DNA of 64,000 bases, taken from positions 62,001 to 126,000 of the forward strand of contig NZ_MIJB01000002.1 of the NCBI RefSeq assembly GCF_002174305.1. Direction: 5' to 3'. Source of the stretch: Aeromicrobium sp. PE09-221. GTDB lineage: Bacteria; Actinomycetota; Actinomycetes; Propionibacteriales; Nocardioidaceae. Shown here in pieces: positions 53,588 through 63,872 of this stretch. Made by a program: the position numbers and the translations under genes. The notes under the pieces were generated by a model. It saw only the letters and a list, made by a program, of their open reading frames with translations, did not search any database and was not told the origin of the DNA. Positions within the stretch are counted from its first letter, which is position 1. Each line of letters opens with the position of its first letter.

Positions 53588-53959
53588 ATGACGCCGATGA
53601 CGATTCGCTACCACCGGGGCCTCGCGGTCGCTGAGCTGGTGATCGGGGCACTGCTGGCGCTCACCTCGATCCTGACCGGTCAGGGAATCGGGACCGCAGC
53701 CGGTGGCATCCTCGTCGCGCTCGGGGTGCTGATGCTGGTCAACCCCATGGCCAAGGTCGAGCCGGGTGAGATCCAGATCCGCAACCCGCTCGGGATGACG
53801 CTCAAGCGCTACGCCATCGCATCACCGGCCGACCTGCGGATCGATGGCAAGTCCCTGCGTCAGGCTTCCGACGGCAAGAAGATCATGGGCCTCGGATTCG
53901 GTGTGGACGCGAGAGATGCCGCCGCGCTGCGCTCCCAGGTGACCGGACAGATGGGCTGA
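53588..53959 (+). CDS. Two-helix membrane protein of unknown function
   Basis: A 123-residue protein with two predicted helices (about 12-32 and 37-55) and a cytoplasmic C-terminal domain resembling a small PH-like fold (PGEIQIRNPLGMTLKRY). ATG 53588 is favoured because TAGGGT at 53576-53581 lies 6 nt upstream; GTG 53582 and ATG 53594 are alternatives. The conservation is not known. Confidence 0.65.
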   Translation: MTPMTIRYHRGLAVAELVIGALLALTSILTGQGIGTAAGGILVALGVLMLVNPMAKVEPGEIQIRNPLGMTLKRYAIASPADLRIDGKSLRQASDGKKIMGLGFGVDARDAAALRSQVTGQMG

Positions 53960-54019
53960 GAACGCGGTGCTCGATACACGGTCCCTCCTCCTCGTCGATG
54001 CCGCAGCAGGCGCTTTGCA

Positions 54020-54520
54020 ATGGCGGTCGGCCTCGGAGGCACCATCGTGAGTGTGCCGCGGGTCCCGCCTCTCCTGCTCACGGGAATCGCCGCCATCCTG
54101 CAGGCGGTCGGCGCCAGACGTTCAGCGCCCACACGCGCCTCCCTCGCCGGTGCCGCGGCGCTGGCCGCCGGCTCCGCCTGGATGCTGACGGGGTCGGTCG
54201 CCCGGTTCCGTCAGCAGGACACCACCGTCAACCCGGTCGAGGTCGACCGGGTGAGCGCATTGGTCGAGACCGGCCCCTACCGTCTGACGCGCAACCCCAT
54301 GTATGTGGGAATGGCAGGACTTCTGCTCGCCCACGCGGTGGGCCGACGGTCCTGGACAGCCGGACTTCCGGTCGTCCTCTACGTGGGCATGATCGACCGC
54401 TTGCAGATTCCCGCCGAGGAGCAGGCCCTCCGCGTCGCCTTCGGCTCGGACTACGACGCCTACGCACGCCGCGTCCCACGCTGGCTGGACCTGCGGTCGC
54501 TGCGTCGCCGGAGCCGCTGA
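54020..54520 (+). CDS. Isoprenylcysteine carboxyl methyltransferase-like membrane protein
   Basis: A 166-residue membrane methyltransferase. TGPYRLTRNPMYVGM (about 93-107) is the SAM-binding signature of the ICMT/PEMT group, and the C-terminal EEQALRVAFGSDYDAYARRVPRW is equally typical. Three or four helices precede it. The substrate is unknown (lipid or small molecule). A GTG or ATG further upstream cannot be excluded. It converges on thiE with six bases between stops. Confidence 0.82.
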   Translation: MAVGLGGTIVSVPRVPPLLLTGIAAILQAVGARRSAPTRASLAGAAALAAGSAWMLTGSVARFRQQDTTVNPVEVDRVSALVETGPYRLTRNPMYVGMAGLLLAHAVGRRSWTAGLPVVLYVGMIDRLQIPAEEQALRVAFGSDYDAYARRVPRWLDLRSLRRRSR

Positions 54521-54526
54521 GACATC

Positions 54527-55210
54527 TCAGCCCAAGCGGGCACGGAGCTCGCGGGCCGCGGCAGCGGGATCATCGGCCCGCGTGACCGCACGCACCACGA
54601 CGACCCGTTCCGCACCGGCCGCGAGCACCGCATCGAGACGATCCCCCGCGGCGATGCCGCCGATCGCGAACCACGGCTTCGTCGCCATCGCGGCCGCGTA
54701 GCGGAGCACGTCGATGCCGACCGCGTCCCGGCCGGGCTTGGTCGGGGTCTCCCAGACCGGGCCGACGCAGAAGTAGTCCACATCGGGATCGGATTCGGCG
54801 GCATCGATCTGCTCCACCGCATGGGTCGACCGTCCGATCAGCACATCGGGGCCCAGTAGGCCCCGCGCCTGGCCCGGGGTGAGATCGCGCTGCCCGATGT
54901 GGAAGACATCCGCCCCCACCAGCGCGGCCACGTCCGCTCGGTCATTGACCGCGAACATCGCTCCATGACCGCGTGCCGCTGCGGCCACCGCGGTGAGGGC
55001 CGCGATCTCGTCTGCCGCCTCGATCGTCTTGTCTCGCACCTGGATGATGTCGACGCCGCCGCCGAAAGCGGCGCTCGCGAACTCCGCGATGTCCTCACCA
55101 GGTCGCGCATCCGTGCACACATAGAGGCGCGCATCGGCGAGACGCCGGCGTCGCTCGGCGCCGCTGAGCGAGGCGGATGAGGCAACGGCGAACGGAGGAG
55201 CGTCGGTCAT
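54527..55210 (-). CDS. thiE: Thiamine-phosphate synthase
   Basis: A 227-residue TIM-barrel enzyme joining HMP diphosphate and thiazole phosphate. Motifs are [22 protein letters not shown] near residue 53, [25 protein letters not shown] and [11 protein letters not shown]. Its ATG is only 7 nt after a minus-strand TAGCCT box (55223-55218), so it is probably leaderless and outside the TPP riboswitch, which acts on the divergent operon. GAGGAC also lies directly before the ATG. Confidence 0.93.
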   Translation of the reverse strand: MTDAPPFAVASSASLSGAERRRRLADARLYVCTDARPGEDIAEFASAAFGGGVDIIQVRDKTIEAADEIAALTAVAAAARGHGAMFAVNDRADVAALVGADVFHIGQRDLTPGQARGLLGPDVLIGRSTHAVEQIDAAESDPDVDYFCVGPVWETPTKPGRDAVGIDVLRYAAAMATKPWFAIGGIAAGDRLDAVLAAGAERVVVVRAVTRADDPAAAARELRARLG

Positions 55211-55216
55211 GTCCTC

Positions 55217-55223
55217 TAGGCTA
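55217..55223. promoter_or_regulatory. Shared symmetric -10 box TAGGCTA (thiE and thiO operon)
   Basis: TAGGCT (55217-55222) reads toward the riboswitch and TAGCCT (55223-55218) toward thiE. A rightward start near 55229-55230 would begin at the TPP aptamer; a leftward start would fall at the thiE ATG. Confidence 0.6.
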
Positions 55224-55230
55224 GTCGTGT

Positions 55231-55313
55231 TCGCGGGAGCCCCGGAGGGGGCTGAGAGGGCCATGTGCCGACCGCCAGACCTGATGCGGATCATGCCGCC
55301 GGAGGAAGGGACA
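55231..55313 (+). promoter_or_regulatory. TPP riboswitch (THI element)
   Basis: The aptamer shows the conserved GGGGGCTGAGAGGG segment and, after a variable arm, ACCTGATGCGGATCATGCCG and GGAGGAAGGGA. The 3' part contains GGAGGAAGGG (55301-55310), the only good ribosome site for thiO, so thiamine diphosphate probably blocks translation initiation. Confidence 0.92.
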
Positions 55314-55316
55314 CCG

Positions 55317-56440
55317 TTGGCCGACGTCATCGTCGTCGGGGCCGGGATCATCGGCCTCACCACCGCCTGGCGCCTCGTCGAGCGAGGCTGGGATGTCACG
55401 GTCTACGATCCCGCGCCCGCTTCCGGCGCGACGCGTGCGGCGGCCGGGATGCTCGCACCGGCTTCGGAGATCGTCTGGGGTCAGCCGTCCCTCTATCCGC
55501 TCATGGTCGAGTCCGCGCGACGCTACGCCGATCTCGTGGAGCGTCTCGTGCCGGGCCGCGCCGCGGATGTCGGCTATCTCCCGACCGAGACCCTCGTCGT
55601 GGCCTTCGATCACGCGGACCGCGCCGCCCTCGACGAGCTCACCGCCCTCCAGGCCTCGCTCGGTCTGCGCGCCGTCCGCGTGTCCTCACTCGCCGCCCGA
55701 CGGCTCGAGAGCGCCCTGGCACCCGGTATCGCCGGCGGAGTCAGCCTCCCGGACGATCACCAGATCGATCCGCGCGCGCTGTGCGCGGCACTGCTCGAGG
55801 TGCTGGGCGATCGGGTCATCCGTTCCGAGGTCGCCGGGATACTCCGGGAGGAGGACATCACGACGGGCGTCCGGCTCGCCGACGGCGCCGAGCATCGTTC
55901 CGGCCAGGTGGTGCTCTGCACCGGTCTCACCTCTCTGCCCGGCGTTCCGTCCCTGGCGCTGCGGCCGGTCTACGGCGACATCCTCCGCCTCGAACCGTCC
56001 CGCGGCACGCGGCCCCTGCTGACCCGCACCGTCCGCGGCCTCGTGCGCGGTCGACCGGTCTACCTCGTGCCGCGACGTGACGGGAGCCTCGTGGTCGGCG
56101 CCACGACCCGCGAGGACGACGACCCGCGTCCGAGCACCGAGGGCGTCCACCGCCTCCTCGACGACGCGTGGCGCCTCGTGCCGGGAGTGCTCGACACCCG
56201 CCTCGTCGAGACCATGACCCGAGCACGCCCGGGGACACCGGACGACATCCCCCTCGTGGGCCGTCTCGACCCGGGCCTAGTGGTATCCACGGGCTACTTC
56301 CGCCACGGGATCCTCCTGGCTCCGCTCGGCAGCAAGGTGACCGCCGATCTCGTCGATCGGGCGCCGGTGGACCCTGTGACGCTCGCCACGCTGGACCCGC
56401 ACCGCTTCGACCGTCCACATCCGACCGCAGGAGGCGCACC

Positions 56441-56444
<4 letters not shown>
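55317..56444 (+). CDS. thiO: Glycine oxidase ThiO
   Basis: A 375-residue FAD enzyme producing the iminoacetate needed for the thiazole ring. It starts with [18 protein letters not shown] (dinucleotide fold) and has the [11 protein letters not shown] segment and the C-terminal [12 protein letters not shown] that binds FAD. The start is taken as TTG 55317, six bases after GGAGGAAGGG inside the riboswitch; earlier in-frame ATGs lie within the aptamer. It overlaps thiS (ATGA). Confidence 0.92.
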
Positions 56445-57783
<1,339 letters not shown>

Positions 57784-57787
<4 letters not shown>

Positions 57788-58560
57788 ATCCGCGCGACGT
57801 CGTCGCGCAGCCTGTCCGGCCACCGGAGCACCTCGCTGGGCGTGGACGCGACCTCCATGGTCGCACTCGGCAGCAGCTCGACCAGGTTCCGGGCGGTCGA
57901 GACAGGATGCGAGGGATCGTCGATCCAGGCCAGCACCGTCGTGGGGATGTCGAGACGGGCGATGTCATCGTGACCGGGGAGATCGCTCAGCGCGGCGCCG
58001 CGGAGGACGGGGGGCAGGAGCCGTTCAGGGACATCGGGGCGGGTCTCGGGCGCGTCCGCCGTCGCCGGGGGCCGAGGCTGCTCGCGCCCGGCGGTGACGA
58101 AGCCCTCGACTCCGTACTCCTCGACGACCAGCGCGGCTTTCCGGTACTCCTCGGCCTTCGCCGGTCGTGTCTCCCAGGCTGTGGGCGGCACGAGCAGCGT
58201 CAGTCCACTGAATCGGTCGGGCGCGCGTACGGCGGCGTGCAGCAGGGTCGCGGCGCCCATCGAGGGGCCGACGCCGTGGACTTGCTCGCCTGGGAACCAG
58301 TGGTCCATCAGCCTCAGCAGATCATCGGCCAACGACGGCCAGCGGTAGTCCTCGGCGACCGCGCGTCCCGATGATCCTCCGTGGCCCCTGGCGTCATAGC
58401 GCAGGAGCCGCGTGCCGCTCAGGCCCCGGCCCAGATCGAGATTGAGGACACGATCACGGGAGCGACTCGACGTGAGGCCGTGGAGCTGCACGACGGGAGG
58501 ACCGCCTTCATCGCTGAGCTCCACGGCGAGATCCGCTCCCGGCACGGCGAATCTCGGCAT
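57784..58560 (-). CDS. Alpha/beta hydrolase
   Basis: A 258-residue alpha/beta hydrolase. The oxyanion region VVQLHGLTSS follows strand 3, YDARGHGGSSG is the conserved loop, the nucleophile is Ser100 in GPSMGAA, an Asp candidate is in LAWIDDPSHPV, and the catalytic His may be in that last segment. The substrate is unknown; it may be an ester or lactone. AGGAG precedes the ATG. Transcription may come from a TACCCT box shared with the divergent acyltransferase gene. Confidence 0.85.
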
Positions 58561-58592
58561 GGCGGCTCCTCACGTCGCTCGGTGATCGGGGC

Positions 58593-58599
58593 TAGGGTA
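58593..58599. promoter_or_regulatory. Shared symmetric -10 box TAGGGTA
   Basis: TAGGGT (58593-58598) lies 6 nt before the acyltransferase ATG; TACCCT (58599-58594) on the other strand would start a hydrolase mRNA with a leader of about 27 nt containing AGGAG. Confidence 0.55.
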
Positions 58600-58604
58600 C
58601 CGCC

Positions 58605-59900
58605 ATGCGACTCACCAATGTCGCGCATCTACGACTCCCGTTCGGACGTCTGCTGGGCTACGACGTGAGGGTCTCCGCGCCAGGCCGGGAGCTGCCGGTC
58701 TCCTTCGACCAGCGCCGCCATGTCGGTGCGGGGGATCGGCCGGGCTCGTGGATGGCGCTGTCCTTCCGGCTGCCGGGGCCAGTGCCGCGCGCCGCGCTCG
58801 CGGACGCTTGGCTGGCGGTGATCGCGCGGCACGGCACCCTGCGGTCGGTCTTCGTCCCCGGAGACGATGGCCTGCCGCGTTCCTTCGAGGTCGAGATCGG
58901 TGCCGGGGACTGGGTCGAGCACCCCATCGCGCCCGGCCAGGCGGTCAACGACGCTCTACGTGACGCCCTCGACCTCGCCTGCACCCCCTATGCCCGGCCA
59001 TCGCACCGCCTATGTGTGCTGGAGACCGCGGCGGGCCCGACGGTGACCATCGCCGCCGATCACGCACACGTGGACATGTGGTCGATGCTGGTGATCCTGC
59101 GCGACTTCATGGCGGCCCTCGCGGCCTCCGATGCCGGGGGACCGGTGGTCCCGGTTCCGGCTTTCGCCGACCACACGCGCGCTCTGCGGGACCGTGACCG
59201 CGCTCCCGATGACATCGGCCGCCGATGGGCCGAGATCCTGGCCGCCGGTGGCGATGTGATGCCGCGGTTCCCGCTGCCGCTCGGCGACCCGAGCCCGCAG
59301 CCGGAGCGGGTGGAGGTGCGTGATGTGCTCGGAGTGGAGGACAGCGCGGCCTACTCGGTCCGCGCTCGCGCGTACGGTGTCTCAACCCTCGCCCTGATGG
59401 TCTCCGCGATGACCGACGTGACGCGAGATCTGGCCGGTGTGCCGCTGCGAGCGGTCTTCCCGGTCCACAGCCGCTACGACGCCGCCTGGCACGATGCCGT
59501 CGGCTGGTTCATCACCAATGCCGTCATCGAGTCCACGGACCCCGACCCTCCCAGCGCCGCCGCGGCGGTCAAAGAGGCGGTGCGGCTCGGGTCCTGGCCC
59601 ATGGACGACGTGCTGAGCGCCTGGGGCGGTATGCCCGAGGCGCCCGGAATGTTCGCGATCTCCTGGCTCGACCTGCGGCGGCTGCCGGTACGCGTGGACA
59701 CGCATGGTCTGGAAGCGCAGTATGTGAGCGCGGCGATCCGGACCGACGGCGTGATGCTCTGGTTCGTGCTGGACGAGACCGGTCTTCACCTGCGCTGCCG
59801 CTACCCCGACACCCCGGAGGCCAGGCGGAATGTCGGAACCTGGCTCGATACGCTCGTGGCCCGGGTGCAGGCCGCCGCCCGAGAAGAGGAGCACCGATGA
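58605..59900 (+). CDS. Stand-alone condensation-domain acyltransferase (PapA-like superfamily)
   Basis: A 431-residue protein of the CoA-dependent acyltransferase/condensation-domain superfamily. The HxxxD catalytic motif is His153-Asp157 in DHAHVDMWS, where the usual following Gly is Met; the second-half motif reads VGWFITNAV in place of DFGWG-like sequence. There is no adenylation or carrier domain nearby, so it may act like Pap proteins, moving an acyl group to an alcohol or amine of a lipid or glycan. It is probably leaderless and overlaps the downstream DUF4870 gene (ATGA). Confidence 0.8.
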   Translation: MRLTNVAHLRLPFGRLLGYDVRVSAPGRELPVSFDQRRHVGAGDRPGSWMALSFRLPGPVPRAALADAWLAVIARHGTLRSVFVPGDDGLPRSFEVEIGAGDWVEHPIAPGQAVNDALRDALDLACTPYARPSHRLCVLETAAGPTVTIAADHAHVDMWSMLVILRDFMAALAASDAGGPVVPVPAFADHTRALRDRDRAPDDIGRRWAEILAAGGDVMPRFPLPLGDPSPQPERVEVRDVLGVEDSAAYSVRARAYGVSTLALMVSAMTDVTRDLAGVPLRAVFPVHSRYDAAWHDAVGWFITNAVIESTDPDPPSAAAAVKEAVRLGSWPMDDVLSAWGGMPEAPGMFAISWLDLRRLPVRVDTHGLEAQYVSAAIRTDGVMLWFVLDETGLHLRCRYPDTPEARRNVGTWLDTLVARVQAAAREEEHR

Positions 59901-60301
59901 CGCAACCGCCCTACCCGCGTGAGCTTCCCACCGGGGCCCTGCCCTGGGGGCTGGGACTGTTCGTCTTCTTCCCGATCCCGTTCATCGGCTCGGTGATCGC
60001 CGGGATCGCGATGGTCATCTCATCCGCATCCCAGATCAAGTACGGCGGCCTCGCCCGAGAGAATGCCAACCGGGCCGCGAACTGGGGGCTCACCTATCTG
60101 ATCGCGACCTTCGTGCTGGTGGGGGCGCACTTCAGCATCCTCTTCGTGCAGCGGACGATAGAGGGCTTCTTCCCCTTCGGGCTCATCATCCTCACCTGGC
60201 TGGGTGTGACGATCCTGCACATCGTGCTGACGATCATCGGCCTCGTGCGCGCCAGCCGCCGACAACCGGTTCGCATCAACGGCATCCCCTTCTTTCGCTG
60301 A
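59897..60301 (+). CDS. DUF4870-type small membrane protein
   Basis: A 134-residue protein with three or four helices. ARENANRAANWGLTYLI near the middle is the family hallmark (polar Asn-rich segment before helix 2). The N-terminus is Pro-rich. Function is unknown. It is translationally coupled to the condensation-type acyltransferase, which may link it to envelope lipid or glycan modification. Confidence 0.8.
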   Translation: MTQPPYPRELPTGALPWGLGLFVFFPIPFIGSVIAGIAMVISSASQIKYGGLARENANRAANWGLTYLIATFVLVGAHFSILFVQRTIEGFFPFGLIILTWLGVTILHIVLTIIGLVRASRRQPVRINGIPFFR

Positions 60302-60308
60302 TGCCCGG

Positions 60309-60379
60309 AACTCGTTGAGTGTGACGTTTGGACGGCTGATCGGCTGTTTTCGCCGTCCGAACGTCACACTCAACGAGTT
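60309..60379. repeat. Copy 3 of the dispersed inverted-repeat element
   Basis: Two 28-nt arms (60309-60336 and 60352-60379) pair with one G-T wobble around a 15-nt loop. The arm begins AACTCGTTGAGTGTGACG; relative to copy 1 the CCC near the end is CTC and the opposite arm changes from GGG to GAG, so pairing is kept. It fills the 84-bp gap between the convergent DUF4870 and permease genes. Confidence 0.92.
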
Positions 60380-60385
60380 CGGAGG

Positions 60386-61777
60386 TCAGCGGGACGCGTG
60401 CTGGCGCTGGACGCTGAGGGCGTAGATCGCGAGGATCACCGCGACCAGACCGGCGGTCGAGAAGAGCTGGTTGCGTGCCGCCGTGTCGGTCAGCATCAGC
60501 GCGGTAAGTGCCGCGAGCGCCACCAGTACGCCCCAGGTCAGCCACGGGTATCCCCAGGCCCGCAAGCGCAGGGGCTCCCCGCTCGCCTGGGCCTCCGCCA
60601 CGAGGATCGGTCGTAGACGCAGCTGCGAGAGCGCGATGAGCACCCAGACGACCAGGAGGGCCGCCCCCACGGCATTGAGCAGGATGCCGAGCAGGGTCTC
60701 GGGCAGCAGCCAATTGAGGCCGGCGGCGACCACACCGAAGAAGATCGAGACCAGCACCGAGGCCCAGGGGACATCGGCCCGGGAGACCCGGGTGAGCACC
60801 CGGGGGCCGTCGCCGCGTCGTGCGAGGGAGTAGGCCATCCGCGATGTGCCGTACAGCTGGGCGTTGAAGGCCGACAACAAGGCGATGACGACGACGATCT
60901 CCATCACAGTCGCCGCGACCGGCAGTCCGGCGAGGTCGAGCACGGACGCGAAGGGACTCGCCTCGAGAGCCGGAGAGTCCCACGGCAGCACGAACACCAT
61001 CACTGCGATCGAGCCCAGGTAGAACACCAGGATCCGCCACACGATGCTCCGGGTGGCACGGCCCACCGCGGTCTGCGGATCCTCGGCCTCGGCGGAGGCG
61101 ATCGTGACGATCTCGATGCCACCGAAGGCGAAGGCCACGACCAGCAGGCCGGCCGCGATCCCGCTCCAGCCTTGCGGGGCGAAACCGCCCTGACCGAGGA
61201 AGTTCTCGGTGCCGACGGCTGAGGTCCCGGGCAGCCAGCCGAAGGCCATCGCGACCCCGGTCACCAGGAAGGCGATGATGGCGGCGACCTTGATGAAGGC
61301 GAACCAGAACTCGAACTCGCCGAACTGCCGCACACCCCACAGGTTGACCACGGCGAAGACCGCCACGAACACCAGCGCGACGGCCCACTGGGGGAGAGCG
61401 GGTGCCCAGCCGGTGACGATCTGGGCGGCACCGGTGATCTCCGCGCCGAGCACCATGATGAGCATGAACCAGTAGAGCCAGCCGAGCAGGAACCCGGCCC
61501 ATGGTCCGAGTGCCTCCTCCGCGTAGACCGAGAACGAGCCGCTCGCCGGCCGCGCGCTGGCCATCTCGGCGAGCATCCGCATCACGAGCACGACGATGAC
61601 GCCCGCGACCGCATAGGACACGAGGACCGCGGGGCCGGCGATGGCGATGCCCCTGCCCGAGCCGAGGAACAGCCCGGCGCCGATGGCCGAGCCGAGCCCC
61701 ATCATCGTCAGATGGCGGGTCCGCAGACCGCTGCCGAGGCGATCGGAACGCGGCGCGGGGGAGAGGGAGTCAGACAC
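60386..61777 (-). CDS. Amino-acid permease (APC superfamily, AnsP/GabP-like)
   Basis: A 463-residue 12-helix transporter of the amino-acid transporter subfamily. LTMMGLGSAIGAGLFLGSG is the helix 1 signature and ASARPASGSFSVYAEEALG the helix 3 region; FAFGGIEIVTIASAEAEDP marks helix 6. It imports amino acids by proton symport; the exact one is unknown. GTG 61777 is 8 nt after a minus-strand TAGCCT box (61791-61786). The repeat element lies just beyond its stop. Confidence 0.9.
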   Translation of the reverse strand: MSDSLSPAPRSDRLGSGLRTRHLTMMGLGSAIGAGLFLGSGRGIAIAGPAVLVSYAVAGVIVVLVMRMLAEMASARPASGSFSVYAEEALGPWAGFLLGWLYWFMLIMVLGAEITGAAQIVTGWAPALPQWAVALVFVAVFAVVNLWGVRQFGEFEFWFAFIKVAAIIAFLVTGVAMAFGWLPGTSAVGTENFLGQGGFAPQGWSGIAAGLLVVAFAFGGIEIVTIASAEAEDPQTAVGRATRSIVWRILVFYLGSIAVMVFVLPWDSPALEASPFASVLDLAGLPVAATVMEIVVVIALLSAFNAQLYGTSRMAYSLARRGDGPRVLTRVSRADVPWASVLVSIFFGVVAAGLNWLLPETLLGILLNAVGAALLVVWVLIALSQLRLRPILVAEAQASGEPLRLRAWGYPWLTWGVLVALAALTALMLTDTAARNQLFSTAGLVAVILAIYALSVQRQHASR

Positions 61778-61786
61778 CGGAACAGG

Positions 61787-63043
61787 CTAGGAGGGGTCGG
61801 TCGCGTGCGCGCCACCGGCGTGCGGCTCACGACGATGATCGCCACCGTCGATGTCGGTCTCCGTCCGGGCCGCGGGGGCGAGAGCGACCGCGATCGCCGT
61901 CGTCGCGGGCACGGCCAGGACGAGGCCGACGGCCCCGATGAGCGTGCGGACGATCTCCTGCCCGATCTGCTCGGTGGTGATGAACTGCATGAGGTCTTGT
62001 CGATAGACGGTGAGCAGCAGCAGGACCGTCATGGCGGACCCGGCGTAGGCGAACACCAGCGTGTAGACGCTCGACGCGATGTGGTCGCGGCCGATGCGCA
62101 TGGCGGACTTGAACAGCTGCGCAGGCCCGGCGCTCGGCTGGAGCCCCCGCATCTCCCAGACCGCCGAGGCCTGCGTGACGGTGACGTCGTTCAGGACGCC
62201 GAGACCCGCGATGACCATCGTCGCCGCGACGACTCCCGACAGGCTCATGCCCGGGGCGCTGGCCACGAGCAGGTGGTCGTCCTCACTACCCACACCGGTC
62301 AGATGGGCCCAGTTGGTGGCCCAGGCGCCGGCGAGTGCGGTGAATCCGACGCCGAACAGGGTGCCCAACAATGCGGCCGTGGTCCGGATCGACACCCCGT
62401 GGGCCAGATACAGCACCACCAGCATGATGACGATCGATCCGACCACGGCGATCGCGAGCGCCGGTCCCCCCGCGAGCAGCGCGGGCAGGATGAACTGCAG
62501 CAGCACCAGCATCGCCACGCCGATGCCGAGGAGACCGAAAAGACCGCGCCAGCGGGCGATCGCCACCACGAGGATCGCGAACACCGCGGCCATGACGAAG
62601 AGCTGGTTGCCGCGCTGGTAGTCGTAGAACTGGAAGACGACCTCCTGGCCGTCGGGGGCGTCGCGGATCAGCTGGATGGCGTCGCCGTCGTTCATGCCCG
62701 CCCCGACATAACGCGTCGGGTCGAGGGTGAACTCGGCGTCCTCGCCGTCATCGGTGGTGGCGGTGATCTGCGCACAGTCGCCCTCGACCATCGGCGTGTT
62801 GTCGGGGCCGATGCCGGTGCTTCCGCAGTCGAAGGGTTCGACCCCCGTGACCGTGGCGTCTACGAGCGAGACACCGGGATTCGACAACGGGCCCGCCCCC
62901 GTGGGGACGTCGTCGCTGCTGGGCCAGAGCAGGACCATGCCCAGCACCGAGACGACGGCGACGATGCCGACGACGACGGCCAGCGCGGCGGCGAGCCGGG
63001 GACGACGAGGTTCCTCGAAGGAGTGCGCGTGCGAATGTGCCAC
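61787..63043 (-). CDS. YibE/F family membrane protein
   Basis: A 418-residue protein with one N-terminal helix, an extracytoplasmic domain of about 100 residues, then seven or eight helices typical of YibE/F: VYLAHGVSIRTTAALLGTL, GLGVLNDVTVTQASAVWE and GRDHIASSVYTLVFAYAGSA. Function is unknown. GTG 63043 is used because the longer frame upstream is antisense to the kinase gene. Starts of the two divergent genes are only nine bases apart. It ends in a His/Asp/Arg-rich tail. Confidence 0.85.
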   Translation of the reverse strand: MAHSHAHSFEEPRRPRLAAALAVVVGIVAVVSVLGMVLLWPSSDDVPTGAGPLSNPGVSLVDATVTGVEPFDCGSTGIGPDNTPMVEGDCAQITATTDDGEDAEFTLDPTRYVGAGMNDGDAIQLIRDAPDGQEVVFQFYDYQRGNQLFVMAAVFAILVVAIARWRGLFGLLGIGVAMLVLLQFILPALLAGGPALAIAVVGSIVIMLVVLYLAHGVSIRTTAALLGTLFGVGFTALAGAWATNWAHLTGVGSEDDHLLVASAPGMSLSGVVAATMVIAGLGVLNDVTVTQASAVWEMRGLQPSAGPAQLFKSAMRIGRDHIASSVYTLVFAYAGSAMTVLLLLTVYRQDLMQFITTEQIGQEIVRTLIGAVGLVLAVPATTAIAVALAPAARTETDIDGGDHRREPHAGGAHATDPS

Positions 63044-63052
63044 GATGACAGG

Positions 63053-63820
63053 GTGCCATGCGATGACGACACTGCACCCGAACACCTCCCCGGCGGTTCC
63101 GGCGGGGTCTGGAAAGTCGGCCGCACCGTCCGGCGCCCGACCGGACCGTGGACGCCGGCCGTCCACGAGCTGCTGGCCTGGCTGAGCCGCGAGGGTCTCG
63201 GCGGGATCCCGAACGTCGGCGGCATCGACGAGGACGGCCGCGAGGTCGTCTCCTATATCGAGGGGCGGGGCGTCCCCGTCGACGACGAGGTGGTGCTCGA
63301 CGAGGTCCTGGTCGAGGCGGCGACCTGGCTGCGCGACTTCCACGACATCGTCGAGGGCTTCCGCCCGGACGGCCCGCGCACCTGGCGCCAAGCGGGTGAG
63401 GTCGAGCTCGAACCGGGGCAGATCATCTGCCACAACGATCCGGGCGCCTACAACTGGATCATCCAGAGCGGCCACTTCGTCGCCATGATCGACTGGGACC
63501 TCGCCGGCCCCGGCGACCCGATCGACGACCTCGCCTTCCTGTGCTGGACCGGCATCCCGCTCTACCGTGAGATCCCGGTGGAGGACGCCGCCCGGCGGAT
63601 CGACCTCGTCGTCGACGCCTACGGCGAATGGGGCCCGATGACCTTGCTCGACGCGGTGGTCCGCCGCATGACCACCGCGACCGAGCGCATCGCCGCCGGC
63701 ATCGAGCGCGGCGATCCCGGCATGCTCAACCTGCAGCGCAAGGGAGAGCCCCAGCGCACCCGTGACCGCGTCGCGGCCTTCGAGGCGCGACTTCCGGCGC
63801 TGCGCGAGGCCCTTGGCTGA
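63053..63820 (+). CDS. APH-family phosphotransferase (aminoglycoside/choline kinase-like)
   Basis: About 255 residues of the APH fold. The catalytic loop is CHNDPGAYNWI and the metal-binding motif MIDWDLAGPGDP follows, then the DDLAFLCW helix. The short N-lobe (GGVWKVGRTVRRP) is as in small kinases of unknown substrate, which need not confer drug resistance. GTG 63053 is chosen because CACGAT (63041-63046) lies 6 nt upstream, as in other leaderless-looking genes here; ATG 63035 is in frame and possible. Confidence 0.8.
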   Translation: MPCDDDTAPEHLPGGSGGVWKVGRTVRRPTGPWTPAVHELLAWLSREGLGGIPNVGGIDEDGREVVSYIEGRGVPVDDEVVLDEVLVEAATWLRDFHDIVEGFRPDGPRTWRQAGEVELEPGQIICHNDPGAYNWIIQSGHFVAMIDWDLAGPGDPIDDLAFLCWTGIPLYREIPVEDAARRIDLVVDAYGEWGPMTLLDAVVRRMTTATERIAAGIERGDPGMLNLQRKGEPQRTRDRVAAFEARLPALREALG

Positions 63821-63872
63821 CGGGATCGTCGAAGTCGCCCCGGGAGTGGGCTGAGTCACGTTAGGGTGTGGC

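Noticed and set aside
61712..63052. Plus-strand open frame upstream of and in frame with the kinase
   Set aside because: This part is antisense to YibE/F and has only charged low-complexity residues; the kinase proper starts near 63053.
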